Source of the DNA: Christiangramia gaetbulicola
GTDB lineage: Bacteria > Bacteroidota > Bacteroidia > Flavobacteriales > Flavobacteriaceae
Direction: 5' to 3'
Assembly: GCF_003054225.1 (NCBI RefSeq)
Contig: NZ_QBKQ01000005.1
Location: 28,554-92,553, forward strand
Length of the DNA: 64,000 bases
Positions within the stretch are counted from its first letter, which is position 1. Every line of letters begins with the position of its first letter. Both the position numbers and the translations under genes were made by a program. The notes under the pieces were generated by a model. That model saw only the letters and a program-made list of their open reading frames with translations. It searched no databases and was not told the DNA's origin. This document shows positions 27,593-36,341 of this stretch, in pieces.

Positions 27593-28408
27593 TTAATAAT
27601 ACTGGTAGACTACCTTGTTATTACCGAAAGTTTTCTCGATTACCCTGCCCCTGGAATCATGTTTATAATCATAAGTTTCATAACTATCATAACCAGATTC
27701 GGTTAGATGTTTAAATTCCATCGCGGTGGGATAAAAGTTTTGTGCGGTTTGCCGTGGAATGATCTCTAATTCCAGGAAGAAATTTCTATCTGCCGTGTAT
27801 CCTTCAAATTTGGTCACGAAGTACAGGGTATAAACTTTGCTTCCATTATAATCCCCATATTGCTCGATCATCTTTAAATTTCCATCATCGAAATAGGAAT
27901 AGATGATCTTTTCCTTTTCCTGAAAGTCCAGGTTCACTTCAGTCTTTTGGGTTATCTGGCCCTTGGTATTATATTCATATTGAATTTTAGATCTGCCATT
28001 CCACATTCCGTTATATCTGATTATTTCTACAATGCGATCGTCTTCCCAATAGAAGTCATAAACATCATGACCATCGATTTTAAGTAGAACTCCGGCGCTA
28101 TTGTAATAGAAAGTATCGGTATAAATCTCAGAACCAGAATCTGGATAACTATAAATGATCTTCAGTAATTGTCCATCAGGTCTGTAATAATACTGCGCCC
28201 AGTAATTAAGTTCACCATTCTGGTATTTTTTAATGATGCCGGGATATCCCGGTAATTCCACAGCGGTACTACTAGGTGCGGGGCCAGGAGGGAGATCTTT
28301 GTCCTTAGAATTTACATTTACTGTCCTGGGAATCCCATCATCACTGGAACAGTTTGTAAAAAATATTGACATAGTCATCAACAACAGGAATGTTACAATT
28401 GTTTTCAT
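27593..28408 (-). CDS. Lipoprotein with YD/RHS-like repeats
   Basis: The start is set at the ATG at 28408 because a lipoprotein signal (MKTIVTFLLLMTMSIFFTNC) begins there; the frame stays open to 28471. The mature protein of about 250 residues contains repeated strands such as YYYRPDGQLLKIIYSY, YNSAGVLLKIDG, YEYNTKGQITQKTE and YKHDSRGRVIEKTF. This is the pattern of short YD/RHS-like repeats in small Bacteroidetes surface lipoproteins. Function is unknown. It may be cotranscribed with the unknown lipoprotein downstream (173 bases away). Confidence 0.72.
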   Translation of the reverse strand: MKTIVTFLLLMTMSIFFTNCSSDDGIPRTVNVNSKDKDLPPGPAPSSTAVELPGYPGIIKKYQNGELNYWAQYYYRPDGQLLKIIYSYPDSGSEIYTDTFYYNSAGVLLKIDGHDVYDFYWEDDRIVEIIRYNGMWNGRSKIQYEYNTKGQITQKTEVNLDFQEKEKIIYSYFDDGNLKMIEQYGDYNGSKVYTLYFVTKFEGYTADRNFFLELEIIPRQTAQNFYPTAMEFKHLTESGYDSYETYDYKHDSRGRVIEKTFGNNKVVYQYY

Positions 28409-28782
28409 CTCAATAAAATATTCCATCTTAATTTCTAACTGAAAACACCATTCGATCATGGTTTTTAGCACTTCTGTTTATCCTTATAATTAGCAGGAAA
28501 ACAGCAATTTGAGGAGTGTTCTTATTTATAATTTATATCAAATATTACTTACTGATTATCAGTAAATTAGATTGATAATTATCACTAAATTTAATCTATA
28601 CTTAAGAAGGAAATTCATTAAGGAGACAGAGAGCTGATCAAAGGAGACAAAGGAAGAAAAACTGTCGACCAAAATATTTCATAGCATTTAAGGTGATTTA
28701 TGTCTCAGGAAAATGCGTTTATGTAGAAGAAGCCTAAAGCCTGTTTTATAAATCAATACATTTAATTAAAATACTGGTATGG
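28409..28782. promoter_or_regulatory. Regulatory region of the second LytS/LytTR module
   Basis: This divergent spacer holds several ordered sites. There is a 17-base palindrome TTACTGAT-T-ATCAGTAA (28549-28565) and a 12-base palindrome TGATAATTATCA (28573-28584). A perfect direct repeat AAGGAGACA at 28620-28628 and 28641-28649 follows. The repeat's geometry, 9 bp + 12 bp + 9 bp with a 21-bp period, is that of LytTR binding sites, although the bases differ from the classical consensus. Autoregulation by the encoded LytTR protein is a reasonable inference. Confidence 0.5.
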
Positions 28783-29943
28783 ATGCTACTCAGGGAATTT
28801 ATACTATCTGATAAGAAATGGTATCGCTTCTGGCGTCATTTATTTTTCTGGCTTCTATGGGGCGGATATTTTACCATTACCCGTTATTTCAATCCAATGG
28901 TGTACCAGACCACAGGAAAATTTCCTGATTTCTGGAAAACAGTGGTCGAGACTTTCTTTTTCCTTTTTCCGCAGACATTTATTGTTTATCCCGCGCTATA
29001 TTTTATTCTACCGAAATTCGTCTTTAAGCAAAAATTCGGTCTCGCTTTTCTATGGTTCTGTGTCTTTTACCTGATCGGGATTACCGTGAACGCCTTTTTT
29101 TTAATATTCGTTCCCTGGTCTAAAATGCCCTGGATCCCTAATGCCGATCTGTTTTTAACCACCAGTACCTTTCCGCAAAAGATTTTTATGGCTTACCTGG
29201 GCAGTGTCCTGGGCTTGCTCACAGCCATCTCTTTAGCCTCAAGTTTTAAAATGTTCAAACATTATTATTTAAAATCCCTGCGGAACCAGCAGTTACATAA
29301 AGAAAATTCAGAGGCACAATTACGGCTTCTTATGGCCCAGGTACAACCTCATTTTATGTTCAATACCCTGAATAATATTTACTCGCAAGCCCAGGAAGAG
29401 TCTCCTAAAAGCGCCAAAATGATCATGGAACTTGCGCATATCTTAAGATATATTCTTGACGAGGGCAAGAAGGACCGGGTACCTTTAGAGAATGAATTGC
29501 AAATGGTGGTAGATTATCTCAATCTTGAAAAGATAAGGTATGACCAGAAGCTGGATCTGCATTATTCCTTTCCAGAGAATGTTAGTGATAAGGTCATTGC
29601 TCCGTTACTTCTGCTTCCTTTAGTTGAAAACTGTTTTAAGCATGGTGCCAGCAAAATGATCCATAAACCCTGGATCAATATCAAAGCTGAACTTAATAAG
29701 AATAGTTTTCATATAAAAATGATGAACGGCCGAAGGGACAAAAATATATCTGTTGAGGAAAGAAAGGGGACAGGCATTGAAAATGTACGCCGAAGATTGG
29801 AGCTTTTATACAAAGACAGCCACTCTCTGGAAATAAAAGAAGATACAGATGTGTTTATCGTAGATCTTAAAATAGATCTTAAACCTTTGAAGTCTGAGGC
29901 TACCTTTATAGAGACAGAAACTCTACTGGCATATGAAACTTAA
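28783..29943 (+). CDS. LytS-type sensor histidine kinase, second module
   Basis: This 386-residue paralog of the 20582-21637 kinase has about four membrane segments (roughly 20-38, 55-78, 88-110 and 134-155). The phosphoacceptor is H190 in VQPHFMFNTLNNIY. N box (LLPLVENCFKHG) and G box (GTGIENVRRRL) are present. It overlaps its LytTR partner by 11 bases. The first and second modules share architecture, order and a convergent haloperoxidase-like neighbour, which indicates duplication of a whole cassette. Confidence 0.92.
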   Translation: MLLREFILSDKKWYRFWRHLFFWLLWGGYFTITRYFNPMVYQTTGKFPDFWKTVVETFFFLFPQTFIVYPALYFILPKFVFKQKFGLAFLWFCVFYLIGITVNAFFLIFVPWSKMPWIPNADLFLTTSTFPQKIFMAYLGSVLGLLTAISLASSFKMFKHYYLKSLRNQQLHKENSEAQLRLLMAQVQPHFMFNTLNNIYSQAQEESPKSAKMIMELAHILRYILDEGKKDRVPLENELQMVVDYLNLEKIRYDQKLDLHYSFPENVSDKVIAPLLLLPLVENCFKHGASKMIHKPWINIKAELNKNSFHIKMMNGRRDKNISVEERKGTGIENVRRRLELLYKDSHSLEIKEDTDVFIVDLKIDLKPLKSEATFIETETLLAYET

Positions 29944-30673
29944 CGAAAACCATAAGCCAAGATGTCTCGTTGTAGACGATGAACCGCTCGCAAGAGATGT
30001 GATAAGGCGGTATATTGAAAAATTGCCTTTTTTACATTTAGTGGGAGAATGCAGCAATGCTATAGATGCTTTCGTATTTCTCCAGGCAAACGAAATCGAT
30101 ATACTTTTTCTGGACATCAGGATGCCTGAATTGCTCGGGACAGAACTGATGCAATCTATCAAGGAACCACCAAAAGTGATTTTCACAACCGCATACAAAG
30201 AATATGCCTGGGATGGTTTTGAATTGGACGCCGTAGATTATTTGCTTAAACCCATAAGATTTGACCGTTTTCTGAAAGCAGTGAATAAAGCCTTGCCGGG
30301 CTATGAAAATGTTTTGCTTTCTTCAGAAACTATGGATTCTGAAAGGAAATCTGGGGTAGACTCTATCTATCTTCGAATAGACCGAAGACAGGTAAGGATA
30401 ATCCTTGATGAGATCCTGTATATAGAGAGCGCGAAAGATTATGTAAAGATTTATACCAATGATAAGATGCACCTTTGCAGACAGACGATCACCTCTATTG
30501 AAGACATCATCGATAAAAATGAATTTGTGCGTATCCACAGGTCCTTCATTGTTCCTCTGAATAAGATCAGATCTTATACCCATGAACTGGTCGAGATCAA
30601 TAAAAAGGAACTGCCCATAGGAAAGTTTTACCTGAATCATTTTTTGAAAATAATGGAATCCAGGGTTTCCTGA
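29933..30673 (+). CDS. LytTR-family response regulator, second module
   Basis: This 246-residue regulator has a REC domain (D15, D16, E17; phospho-acceptor D61 in FLDIRMPE; K106-P107) and a LytTR domain with FVRIHRSFIVPLNKI. It is a paralog of the 21640-22368 regulator. Its start lies inside the kinase gene, giving translational coupling. It could bind the 9-12-9 direct repeat 1.3 kb upstream of its start and may control the convergent haloperoxidase-like gene. Confidence 0.92.
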   Translation: MKLNENHKPRCLVVDDEPLARDVIRRYIEKLPFLHLVGECSNAIDAFVFLQANEIDILFLDIRMPELLGTELMQSIKEPPKVIFTTAYKEYAWDGFELDAVDYLLKPIRFDRFLKAVNKALPGYENVLLSSETMDSERKSGVDSIYLRIDRRQVRIILDEILYIESAKDYVKIYTNDKMHLCRQTITSIEDIIDKNEFVRIHRSFIVPLNKIRSYTHELVEINKKELPIGKFYLNHFLKIMESRVS

Positions 30674-30680
30674 ATAAAAG

Positions 30681-30711
30681 TGAACCTGCCTATTTTTAAA
30701 AGGCAGGTTCA
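30681..30711. terminator. Bidirectional terminator between LytTR and the second haloperoxidase-like gene
   Basis: TGAACCTGCC and GGCAGGTTCA arms form a 10-bp stem around an A/T-rich loop, between convergent stop codons. Confidence 0.75.
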
Positions 30712-30734
30712 GTATTAATAAGTTTTTCAAAATA

Positions 30735-32129
30735 CTATTTGATCTTCTTTAATTCCCGAAGATTATTTTCAAAAACATATCTTCCCAGTTCTATACCATT
30801 TTCTTCTCCAACATTTGAAGAATGTCTGTAATGATGACCTAGGAATATTCTTGAAAGTCCCTGCTCATAAGAGATCTGTGAAAAGCTCTTCATAGTCCTT
30901 TCAACACCTGGCACATAATAGGGGCTGGTTACGGTTAGGGTATAATTATCGGTACCAAAGAACTGCCTTAGGATTTCTGCAGAAGCACCCGCGGCATAGG
31001 AAGCAGTAGACGGAAATTCATAGATTGGTGGAGTTGGTCGAAGTGTAGCCCAACTTGCATCCCCTACAGTGTTTGGGTTTCCGTCTGCATCGCCACGCCT
31101 GATTGCAGTAAATGGCGCCCAGTATTTAAAATGGTCTTTTTCTTCAAAAGAGGCAATATAAGAATCGAACTGGCTCATTTCTATTAAAGCGATCAAACGG
31201 GCAGCCTCCCAACCATTTAGATCTTCCCTATCTATTAATGTTCTGGCGATACGGTTAAAAGAACTGGCAGTATGCTCGAACCAGAAATCACGAATTTGGG
31301 TTTGTTCCTCTGTTCTTGCAGGACAGTTAATACATCCCAGGCTTTTAATTTCATTGTAATCATCTGTATATTCCTGGGTATATACAGCGTAAGGAACACC
31401 AGCAAGGAATTGATCGCTGCTTTTTATTCCAAAAGGTTGCAGGTCACCAAGGTTAGCCGTAAAAATAGCGTTAGCGGGCCAGATAGGTGGATTTGGAAAA
31501 GCGTAGGGAGGATAATCTGCCTGATAAATACCTGGTTCATTACTTGGAGCCGTATAAGCGCTAAAAACAAAAGCAAAATCACCTTGCCTTTTTTGTAAAA
31601 TTGCAGAAGCCGCGGCTTTCCCTATTTCTATCCCTTTTTCTTTTGATGCCTCATCCTCGATGGCCATTACTATTTGTGTTAACAAAGCATCTGCAGAAGT
31701 GGCTGATGCTGGAAACATAGCTACCATTACATCCCTGGCAGCTTGTGATACAGCTGCATCTGCCAAAGCCGTGATATTTTTTTTAGAAACATATGAGGCA
31801 TCAGTCATGGTATTATTCAATGCATAGGTTTCGTATTTTGGAACCACATTATTAAGAGCATCATGTATAGCTAATGTGACCATAGCATAAATTTTTGACT
31901 CTGGTGGCGGGGGCATTTTTTCATCAACCATGGAACCTAAAAGTACATTCCATTTTACAAGTGTCTCACTGCTATAGGATTTGATCATCCCGTTATTATA
32001 GTTCTTCAGCGCAAGATCTTCAGCAATGGAGGATTCATCCATTACATCGGGTGATAGCTCATCTTTGGTGCACGATAATAAGATCGTAAAGGCACCCAGG
32101 GCTAACAGAAACTTTAATTTTGTTTTCAT
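30735..32129 (-). CDS. Haloperoxidase/PAP2-like lipoprotein lacking two active-site residues
   Basis: This 464-residue lipoprotein (lipobox LLSC, Cys20) aligns along its whole length with the 22476-23867 protein, including lipobox spacing, the CxxC (CINC) and the C-terminal ENNLRELKK. The first block reads KDHFKYWAP, so K331 is kept but the Arg is A338. The second reads PSTAS, so the His is A376. The third, SRIFLGHH, keeps R427 and H433. Loss of the anion-binding Arg and the acid-base His predicts no normal haloperoxidase or phosphatase activity. It may bind vanadate or phosphate, or have a new role. Confidence 0.82.
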   Translation of the reverse strand: MKTKLKFLLALGAFTILLSCTKDELSPDVMDESSIAEDLALKNYNNGMIKSYSSETLVKWNVLLGSMVDEKMPPPPESKIYAMVTLAIHDALNNVVPKYETYALNNTMTDASYVSKKNITALADAAVSQAARDVMVAMFPASATSADALLTQIVMAIEDEASKEKGIEIGKAAASAILQKRQGDFAFVFSAYTAPSNEPGIYQADYPPYAFPNPPIWPANAIFTANLGDLQPFGIKSSDQFLAGVPYAVYTQEYTDDYNEIKSLGCINCPARTEEQTQIRDFWFEHTASSFNRIARTLIDREDLNGWEAARLIALIEMSQFDSYIASFEEKDHFKYWAPFTAIRRGDADGNPNTVGDASWATLRPTPPIYEFPSTASYAAGASAEILRQFFGTDNYTLTVTSPYYVPGVERTMKSFSQISYEQGLSRIFLGHHYRHSSNVGEENGIELGRYVFENNLRELKKIK

Positions 32130-32519
32130 AATTGGTTAAATTTTATCCTGAAAAGGAATGTTTATCTGTATAAAATTAAAGCAGGGATACCCGCTTAAAA
32201 TACTATTGAGGCCAATGAGGGCGGTCTTCAGATAGAAAGTCGTTTTATGTAGATAAACATGATATGTCGGATATTCAGATCTTTTTCACAAAGATCAGAT
32301 CGTACTTATATCATGAATAATTTTGAATTTACTGGGAGATATAAAATGATAAAGACTGAAAAGTTAATTTTCCGGGCGGGTAAGAGTTGTTCCAGGTTTG
32401 AGAGTAGGGGAAGGCTTTAAGCTTAATGAGCGACGAGATTCACTATTAGTATAAAAAAATGGATGCTTTACCGATTATCCCTGGATGTTCAGTAAAGCAT
32501 CAAAAATGTAAATGAGCTA
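32130..32519. other. 390-base intergenic region
   Basis: It holds the upstream region of the second haloperoxidase-like gene and, at the right, the terminator of the Lacal_2735-type gene. No gene or clear promoter box is visible. Confidence 0.45.
32445..32501 (-). terminator. Terminator of the Lacal_2735-type gene
   Basis: GATGCTTTAC (32462-32471) and GTAAAGCATC (32492-32501) form a perfect 10-bp stem. On the minus strand it is followed by CATTTTTTTATAC. Confidence 0.75.
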
Positions 32520-32705
32520 TTATTTTGCGTTTTTTTCCTGCTCTTTGATCTTATCTATTTCTTTTAAAATTTCATTGGCTTCATAGGCCTTTTCATCACT
32601 AAGGCTACGATTAGAAGTAGACAATCTGTGAGCTTCCTCGAGGAGTTTTTTGTATTCTATTTGCAGTTTTTCAACTTTCGATTTTTTCTTGAATAATCCA
32701 AACAT
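32520..32705 (-). CDS. Lacal_2735-family small coiled protein
   Basis: This 61-residue, highly charged, helical protein starts MFGLFKKKSKVEKLQ and continues with KLLEEAHRLSTSNRSLSD and EANEILKEIDKI. It matches the small Lacal_2735-type family found in Flavobacteriaceae, of unknown function. It has a good terminator downstream, which supports expression of a real gene. Confidence 0.75.
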   Translation of the reverse strand: MFGLFKKKSKVEKLQIEYKKLLEEAHRLSTSNRSLSDEKAYEANEILKEIDKIKEQEKNAK

Positions 32706-32954
32706 ATCTTTTTTTTCTTAAGATACGCAATAGCCACTTAATTGTCTATAGATCCTGTTGTTCTTTTCTCTCATAATTGTCTCAGTATAATATTTTCAGG
32801 CATCTATGGAAGAGAAAACTCAGTAAAGATTTGGTCATTGTTCTGTTGGAATATTCGATTTAAACATGATTTAAATCATATTTAATGAGGTAATAAATAG
32901 ATAACTTAAAAGACAAGTTGAGGTTCTTTTAAATATTAATCAAAAAATAAGGTC

Positions 32955-33455
32955 ATGAAAAAATTATTGATTGGATTGTTGGTCTTAGGACTTTCTCCAC
33001 AGCTATTCGCGCAGATCGAGAAGTTATCTGAAGTAACGATCTATGCGACAAACTACAAATACCTGAATGATGTTAACTCTCAAGAGATCGCATCAATTCC
33101 GGTTAAAGAACTAGAGCAGAAAGTGGCTAATTTTGATGTTAAGGAATCTGAGATGTATCATGATGATTACAACGAATATATCGTGAGTTTCTATATTCCA
33201 CAGGGTAAGATCCTGGCTGCTTATGACAGGGATGGTAAAATTTTACGTACCGCCGAAAGATTTGAAAACGTCAATCTTCCATTAGCCGTTAAAGAGGCAG
33301 TAGTAGGAAGATTTCCAGGCTGGAGCATCACTGAAGATATTTACGCGGTTACCTTCTATGATAACCGTGGTACTTATAAAAAGTATAAACTAAAACTTGA
33401 AAATGGTGAAAAAACCCTTCGGGTAAAATTAGATGAAAAGGGAAACTTTCTTTAA
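32955..33455 (+). CDS. Secreted PepSY-like protein
   Basis: This 166-residue protein has a signal peptide ending FAQ at about residue 20. The body contains FDVKESEMYHDDYNEYIVSFY, AAYDRDGKILRTAERF and PLAVKEAVVGRFPGW. This resembles the BLIP-like fold of PepSY-like proteins, where repeats of strand-helix-strand bind or inhibit partners in the periplasm. It is a paralog of the 36342-36878 protein; the pair flanks a kinase/regulator operon. Exact function is unknown. Confidence 0.7.
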   Translation: MKKLLIGLLVLGLSPQLFAQIEKLSEVTIYATNYKYLNDVNSQEIASIPVKELEQKVANFDVKESEMYHDDYNEYIVSFYIPQGKILAAYDRDGKILRTAERFENVNLPLAVKEAVVGRFPGWSITEDIYAVTFYDNRGTYKKYKLKLENGEKTLRVKLDEKGNFL

Positions 33456-33645
33456 TTGATTTAAATTGAGTTTTCCTCTTTCTTAAGGACATCTGGAAGA
33501 TCTGATATTTTGAGATCTTTCAGATGTTTTTTTGTGACCGGGTATTTTAGAGAAAATGTTTAAAGTTCTAATCGATATAAAAACAGGGACTTTTGGGTGC
33601 ATCTTCTTTTTCAGAATATCTGAAAAATTCAGGTTTACAAAAAAA

Positions 33646-34311
33646 TTAAATTAGTTGCAGGTCTTTCATGATAGAAACCAAATGAGGATTTGTATTGGCA
33701 TTGAATTCTTCACGTAGCTCCTTCAGTTTTTTTTCAATGGCACTTTTACTACTTGGCTTGATGTTCTGACTTTTTAATTCCTGCTCTATTTGATCCTGGG
33801 TAAGACCATTGGCCAGGAACTTCACAATATTGATCTCAAAATCGTTTAAAGTCAGCACGTTATTCTGTTTCAGTATTTTGTCTATAGAAGGAGAATTATA
33901 AGTTTCACCTTTGCTCAAATGCAGGATTGCTTCTTTTAGCTCTCTTAGTCCGTTACGATCCTTGCAGACATAAGCATCTATGTTTCCAGAACCCCATAAA
34001 TCTTTTACCGTTTGTGGATGATCTTCTATAGAATTCACAATTATTTTCAGCTCAGGAAATTCAGTTTTTAAAATGCTGATTAGTTCCTGTCCAGATTTAA
34101 TCTTCTCTTCCCGGTGATCTTCTTTAAAAGAAAGATCACAGATAAGCAGATCGAAAGGTTCTTCATCCAGGGATGCTTTCTTGGCCAGGAGCCAGGCTTT
34201 GTCGCAATATTGCGCATGGACAGCTTCAGCAATATCGAGATCTTTCAATACCGATGCTACAGCATGATTAATACTGTCCATATCTTCAGCCACTAATACT
34301 TTTTTAAACAT
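33646..34311 (-). CDS. Response regulator with helical HTH-like output
   Basis: This 221-residue regulator has a REC domain with acidic E9/D10, phospho-acceptor D59 in LLICDLSF, and a conserved lysine in AYVCKDRNG. The C-terminal part (about 150-215; LTLNDFEINIVKFLANGLTQDQIEQEL) looks like a LuxR/NarL-type helix-turn-helix, although divergent. It starts 8 bases after the TPR histidine kinase stop, so they form an operon and a cognate pair. Confidence 0.85.
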   Translation of the reverse strand: MFKKVLVAEDMDSINHAVASVLKDLDIAEAVHAQYCDKAWLLAKKASLDEEPFDLLICDLSFKEDHREEKIKSGQELISILKTEFPELKIIVNSIEDHPQTVKDLWGSGNIDAYVCKDRNGLRELKEAILHLSKGETYNSPSIDKILKQNNVLTLNDFEINIVKFLANGLTQDQIEQELKSQNIKPSSKSAIEKKLKELREEFNANTNPHLVSIMKDLQLI

Positions 34312-34319
34312 ACTGAAAG

Positions 34320-36248
34320 TTATAACGGAATCTGGATCAATATTTTAAATCCTTTACCCGGTTCTGTTTCAAAATTAAGTTTTCCTTTTATTGAAAAAAT
34401 ACGGTTTTCCATATTCTGGATCCCATTCCCCGATCTCAGGCTCTCATTTGAAACCCCAACCCCGTTATCGGAATATTGAATTTTCAATAAATTCTTTTCT
34501 TCAGAAAATATGATGGCCACGAAACTTGCCTTGCTGTGTTTATTCATATTGATCATCATCTCCTGCAGAACCCTATAAAGAATGATCTTTTTCTCGGGAC
34601 TAATGTTATTCCAGTTTATAGTTTCTTCACCCCTGAGAATAAGTCTCGTATTTTCTGAAATTGAAGAACTAAGCGTAGATACTAAATGAGGCAAATAATT
34701 AACTCCCATGGGAATACTGCTGTTCTCCCTGGAAATATTACGGGTACGTTTATAAATATTTTCCAGTTTATCCATGGTATCATTTGGTGCAATATCCTGT
34801 ATTCCGCTCATCACATTATAAACGTCATTGGCCAGCTCATCGTGGATCTTTTTAGAGATACGTGTTTCTGTACGATGGGCTTCTAGGATCTTTTCTCTTT
34901 TATGCCTCTGCCTTAAATAGTAAAATCCGAATCCGCCGCTAACCAGGATCAGCATTCCGCCCAGGGATAAAATGATGGTCTGGTTTTTTAATTTTTCAGA
35001 TTCTAATTGTTGTTTTACAGACTCTGCCTGAAGCTGATCAATTTCTTGCTGTTTTTGTTCTTCATCTAGTTTGATCTTTGCAAAGAAATTCTTGGCCTTT
35101 AATTCAGCTACCCTTATACTGTCATTTAAATGGAGATATCTTTGGATATATTTTTCAGACTCCATTGGTTCTGAAATCCTTAACAGCTTTTCCAGAGCAT
35201 TTAATTCCGAATTTTTACTATCATTTTGCCTGGCGGCCTCCAGAGCTTTTTTGGCATATTCTTTAGCCAGGGAAGGGGCTTTACTCAGGTAATATTCAGA
35301 AAGATGATTGTAACTAGAGGTTAGGCCATTTAGATCATTGTTTTTCAGTCTAATATCCAGTGATGTACTTAAATCATCTAATATATTAGCCGTTGAATCC
35401 TGCATCCATTTCGTGTAGGCCAGGTTGTCTATAAATCTAGCACGCGATTCAACATCAGCATATTCGGTTTTGGAATTGATCAATTCCAGGTATTTAATAG
35501 CTTTGTAAAAATCACCGTTGTCTCTGTACGCAAGGGCAATATTATTCAGAAATGCAAGGCTATCTTCAGTCGAGATCGAATATTTTAGAGCCTCCTCATA
35601 ATTTGCAATTGCATCCTCGTAAAATCCGCGCTCACGGTTCGAGATACCAATTTGATTTAGAGCACTGCTTATATAGGCTGAATCTTTGGTCTTTTCTAAA
35701 AGACGTAGGGCTATCGCGGCATTTTCCTGGCTTCCGGTATAATCTGACATGCTACTCTGGGCATTTGCCATTTCCAGAGACCTCTTTCCGGCTCTCAGGC
35801 TATCTCCTATACTTAGAAACAGGTTTCGGGATATAAAGGCGTTTCTGAATTTCTTTTTATAATTATTTAAATACTGATGGATAATTGCTTTTCGATAATA
35901 TCCTAAGGCTTCAAAATAAGTTTTACCATTAGTCTTAGCAAGCCTTATCATTTTTTCAGAATAGGCCATCGAGCTGTCGTATTCTTTGAGTCGGTTATAG
36001 GTATAAATTACTCCATCAAGCAAGTAGTATTCTATCGTATCATTGTCTATCCTTGCTGAATCAAGGCCATTCTTAAAGTGAGTAAGCATTTTGGAAGGTT
36101 CCCTGGCGCTAAGACCATTTTGGAAATAGGCTTCACCAGAATTATTCTGGAAAGATTTTAATTCATCTTTTGAACTGGTTGAACAGCTTGAGCAAATCAA
36201 TATCAAACATAGAATGCCTAAAATATGAAGCAAGGGGCGTAGGTTCAT
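34320..36248 (-). CDS. TPR-containing NarL-type sensor histidine kinase (lipoprotein-like signal)
   Basis: This 642-residue kinase starts with a signal ending ICSSC, a possible lipoprotein site. TPR repeats follow (about 60-380; ISSALNQIGISNRERGFYEDAIANYEEAL), then a coiled coil (about 385-425), a membrane helix (about 428-447), and a HisKA_3/HATPase module. The kinase histidine is in ISKKIHDELANDVYN. N-box (EMMINMNKHS) and G-box (NGIQNMENRI) are present. The TPR part would be periplasmic, a common Bacteroidetes layout. Its partner is the regulator 8 bases downstream. Confidence 0.9.
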   Translation of the reverse strand: MNLRPLLHILGILCLILICSSCSTSSKDELKSFQNNSGEAYFQNGLSAREPSKMLTHFKNGLDSARIDNDTIEYYLLDGVIYTYNRLKEYDSSMAYSEKMIRLAKTNGKTYFEALGYYRKAIIHQYLNNYKKKFRNAFISRNLFLSIGDSLRAGKRSLEMANAQSSMSDYTGSQENAAIALRLLEKTKDSAYISSALNQIGISNRERGFYEDAIANYEEALKYSISTEDSLAFLNNIALAYRDNGDFYKAIKYLELINSKTEYADVESRARFIDNLAYTKWMQDSTANILDDLSTSLDIRLKNNDLNGLTSSYNHLSEYYLSKAPSLAKEYAKKALEAARQNDSKNSELNALEKLLRISEPMESEKYIQRYLHLNDSIRVAELKAKNFFAKIKLDEEQKQQEIDQLQAESVKQQLESEKLKNQTIILSLGGMLILVSGGFGFYYLRQRHKREKILEAHRTETRISKKIHDELANDVYNVMSGIQDIAPNDTMDKLENIYKRTRNISRENSSIPMGVNYLPHLVSTLSSSISENTRLILRGEETINWNNISPEKKIILYRVLQEMMINMNKHSKASFVAIIFSEEKNLLKIQYSDNGVGVSNESLRSGNGIQNMENRIFSIKGKLNFETEPGKGFKILIQIPL

Positions 36249-36341
36249 AAAGCGAAAATAACTAAAAATGCCGCAATTATAGCGGCATTTAATTTAGTAG
36301 GAGGTTAATGATCTCTCGCCAAGCTTATTTTTTAATACAAT

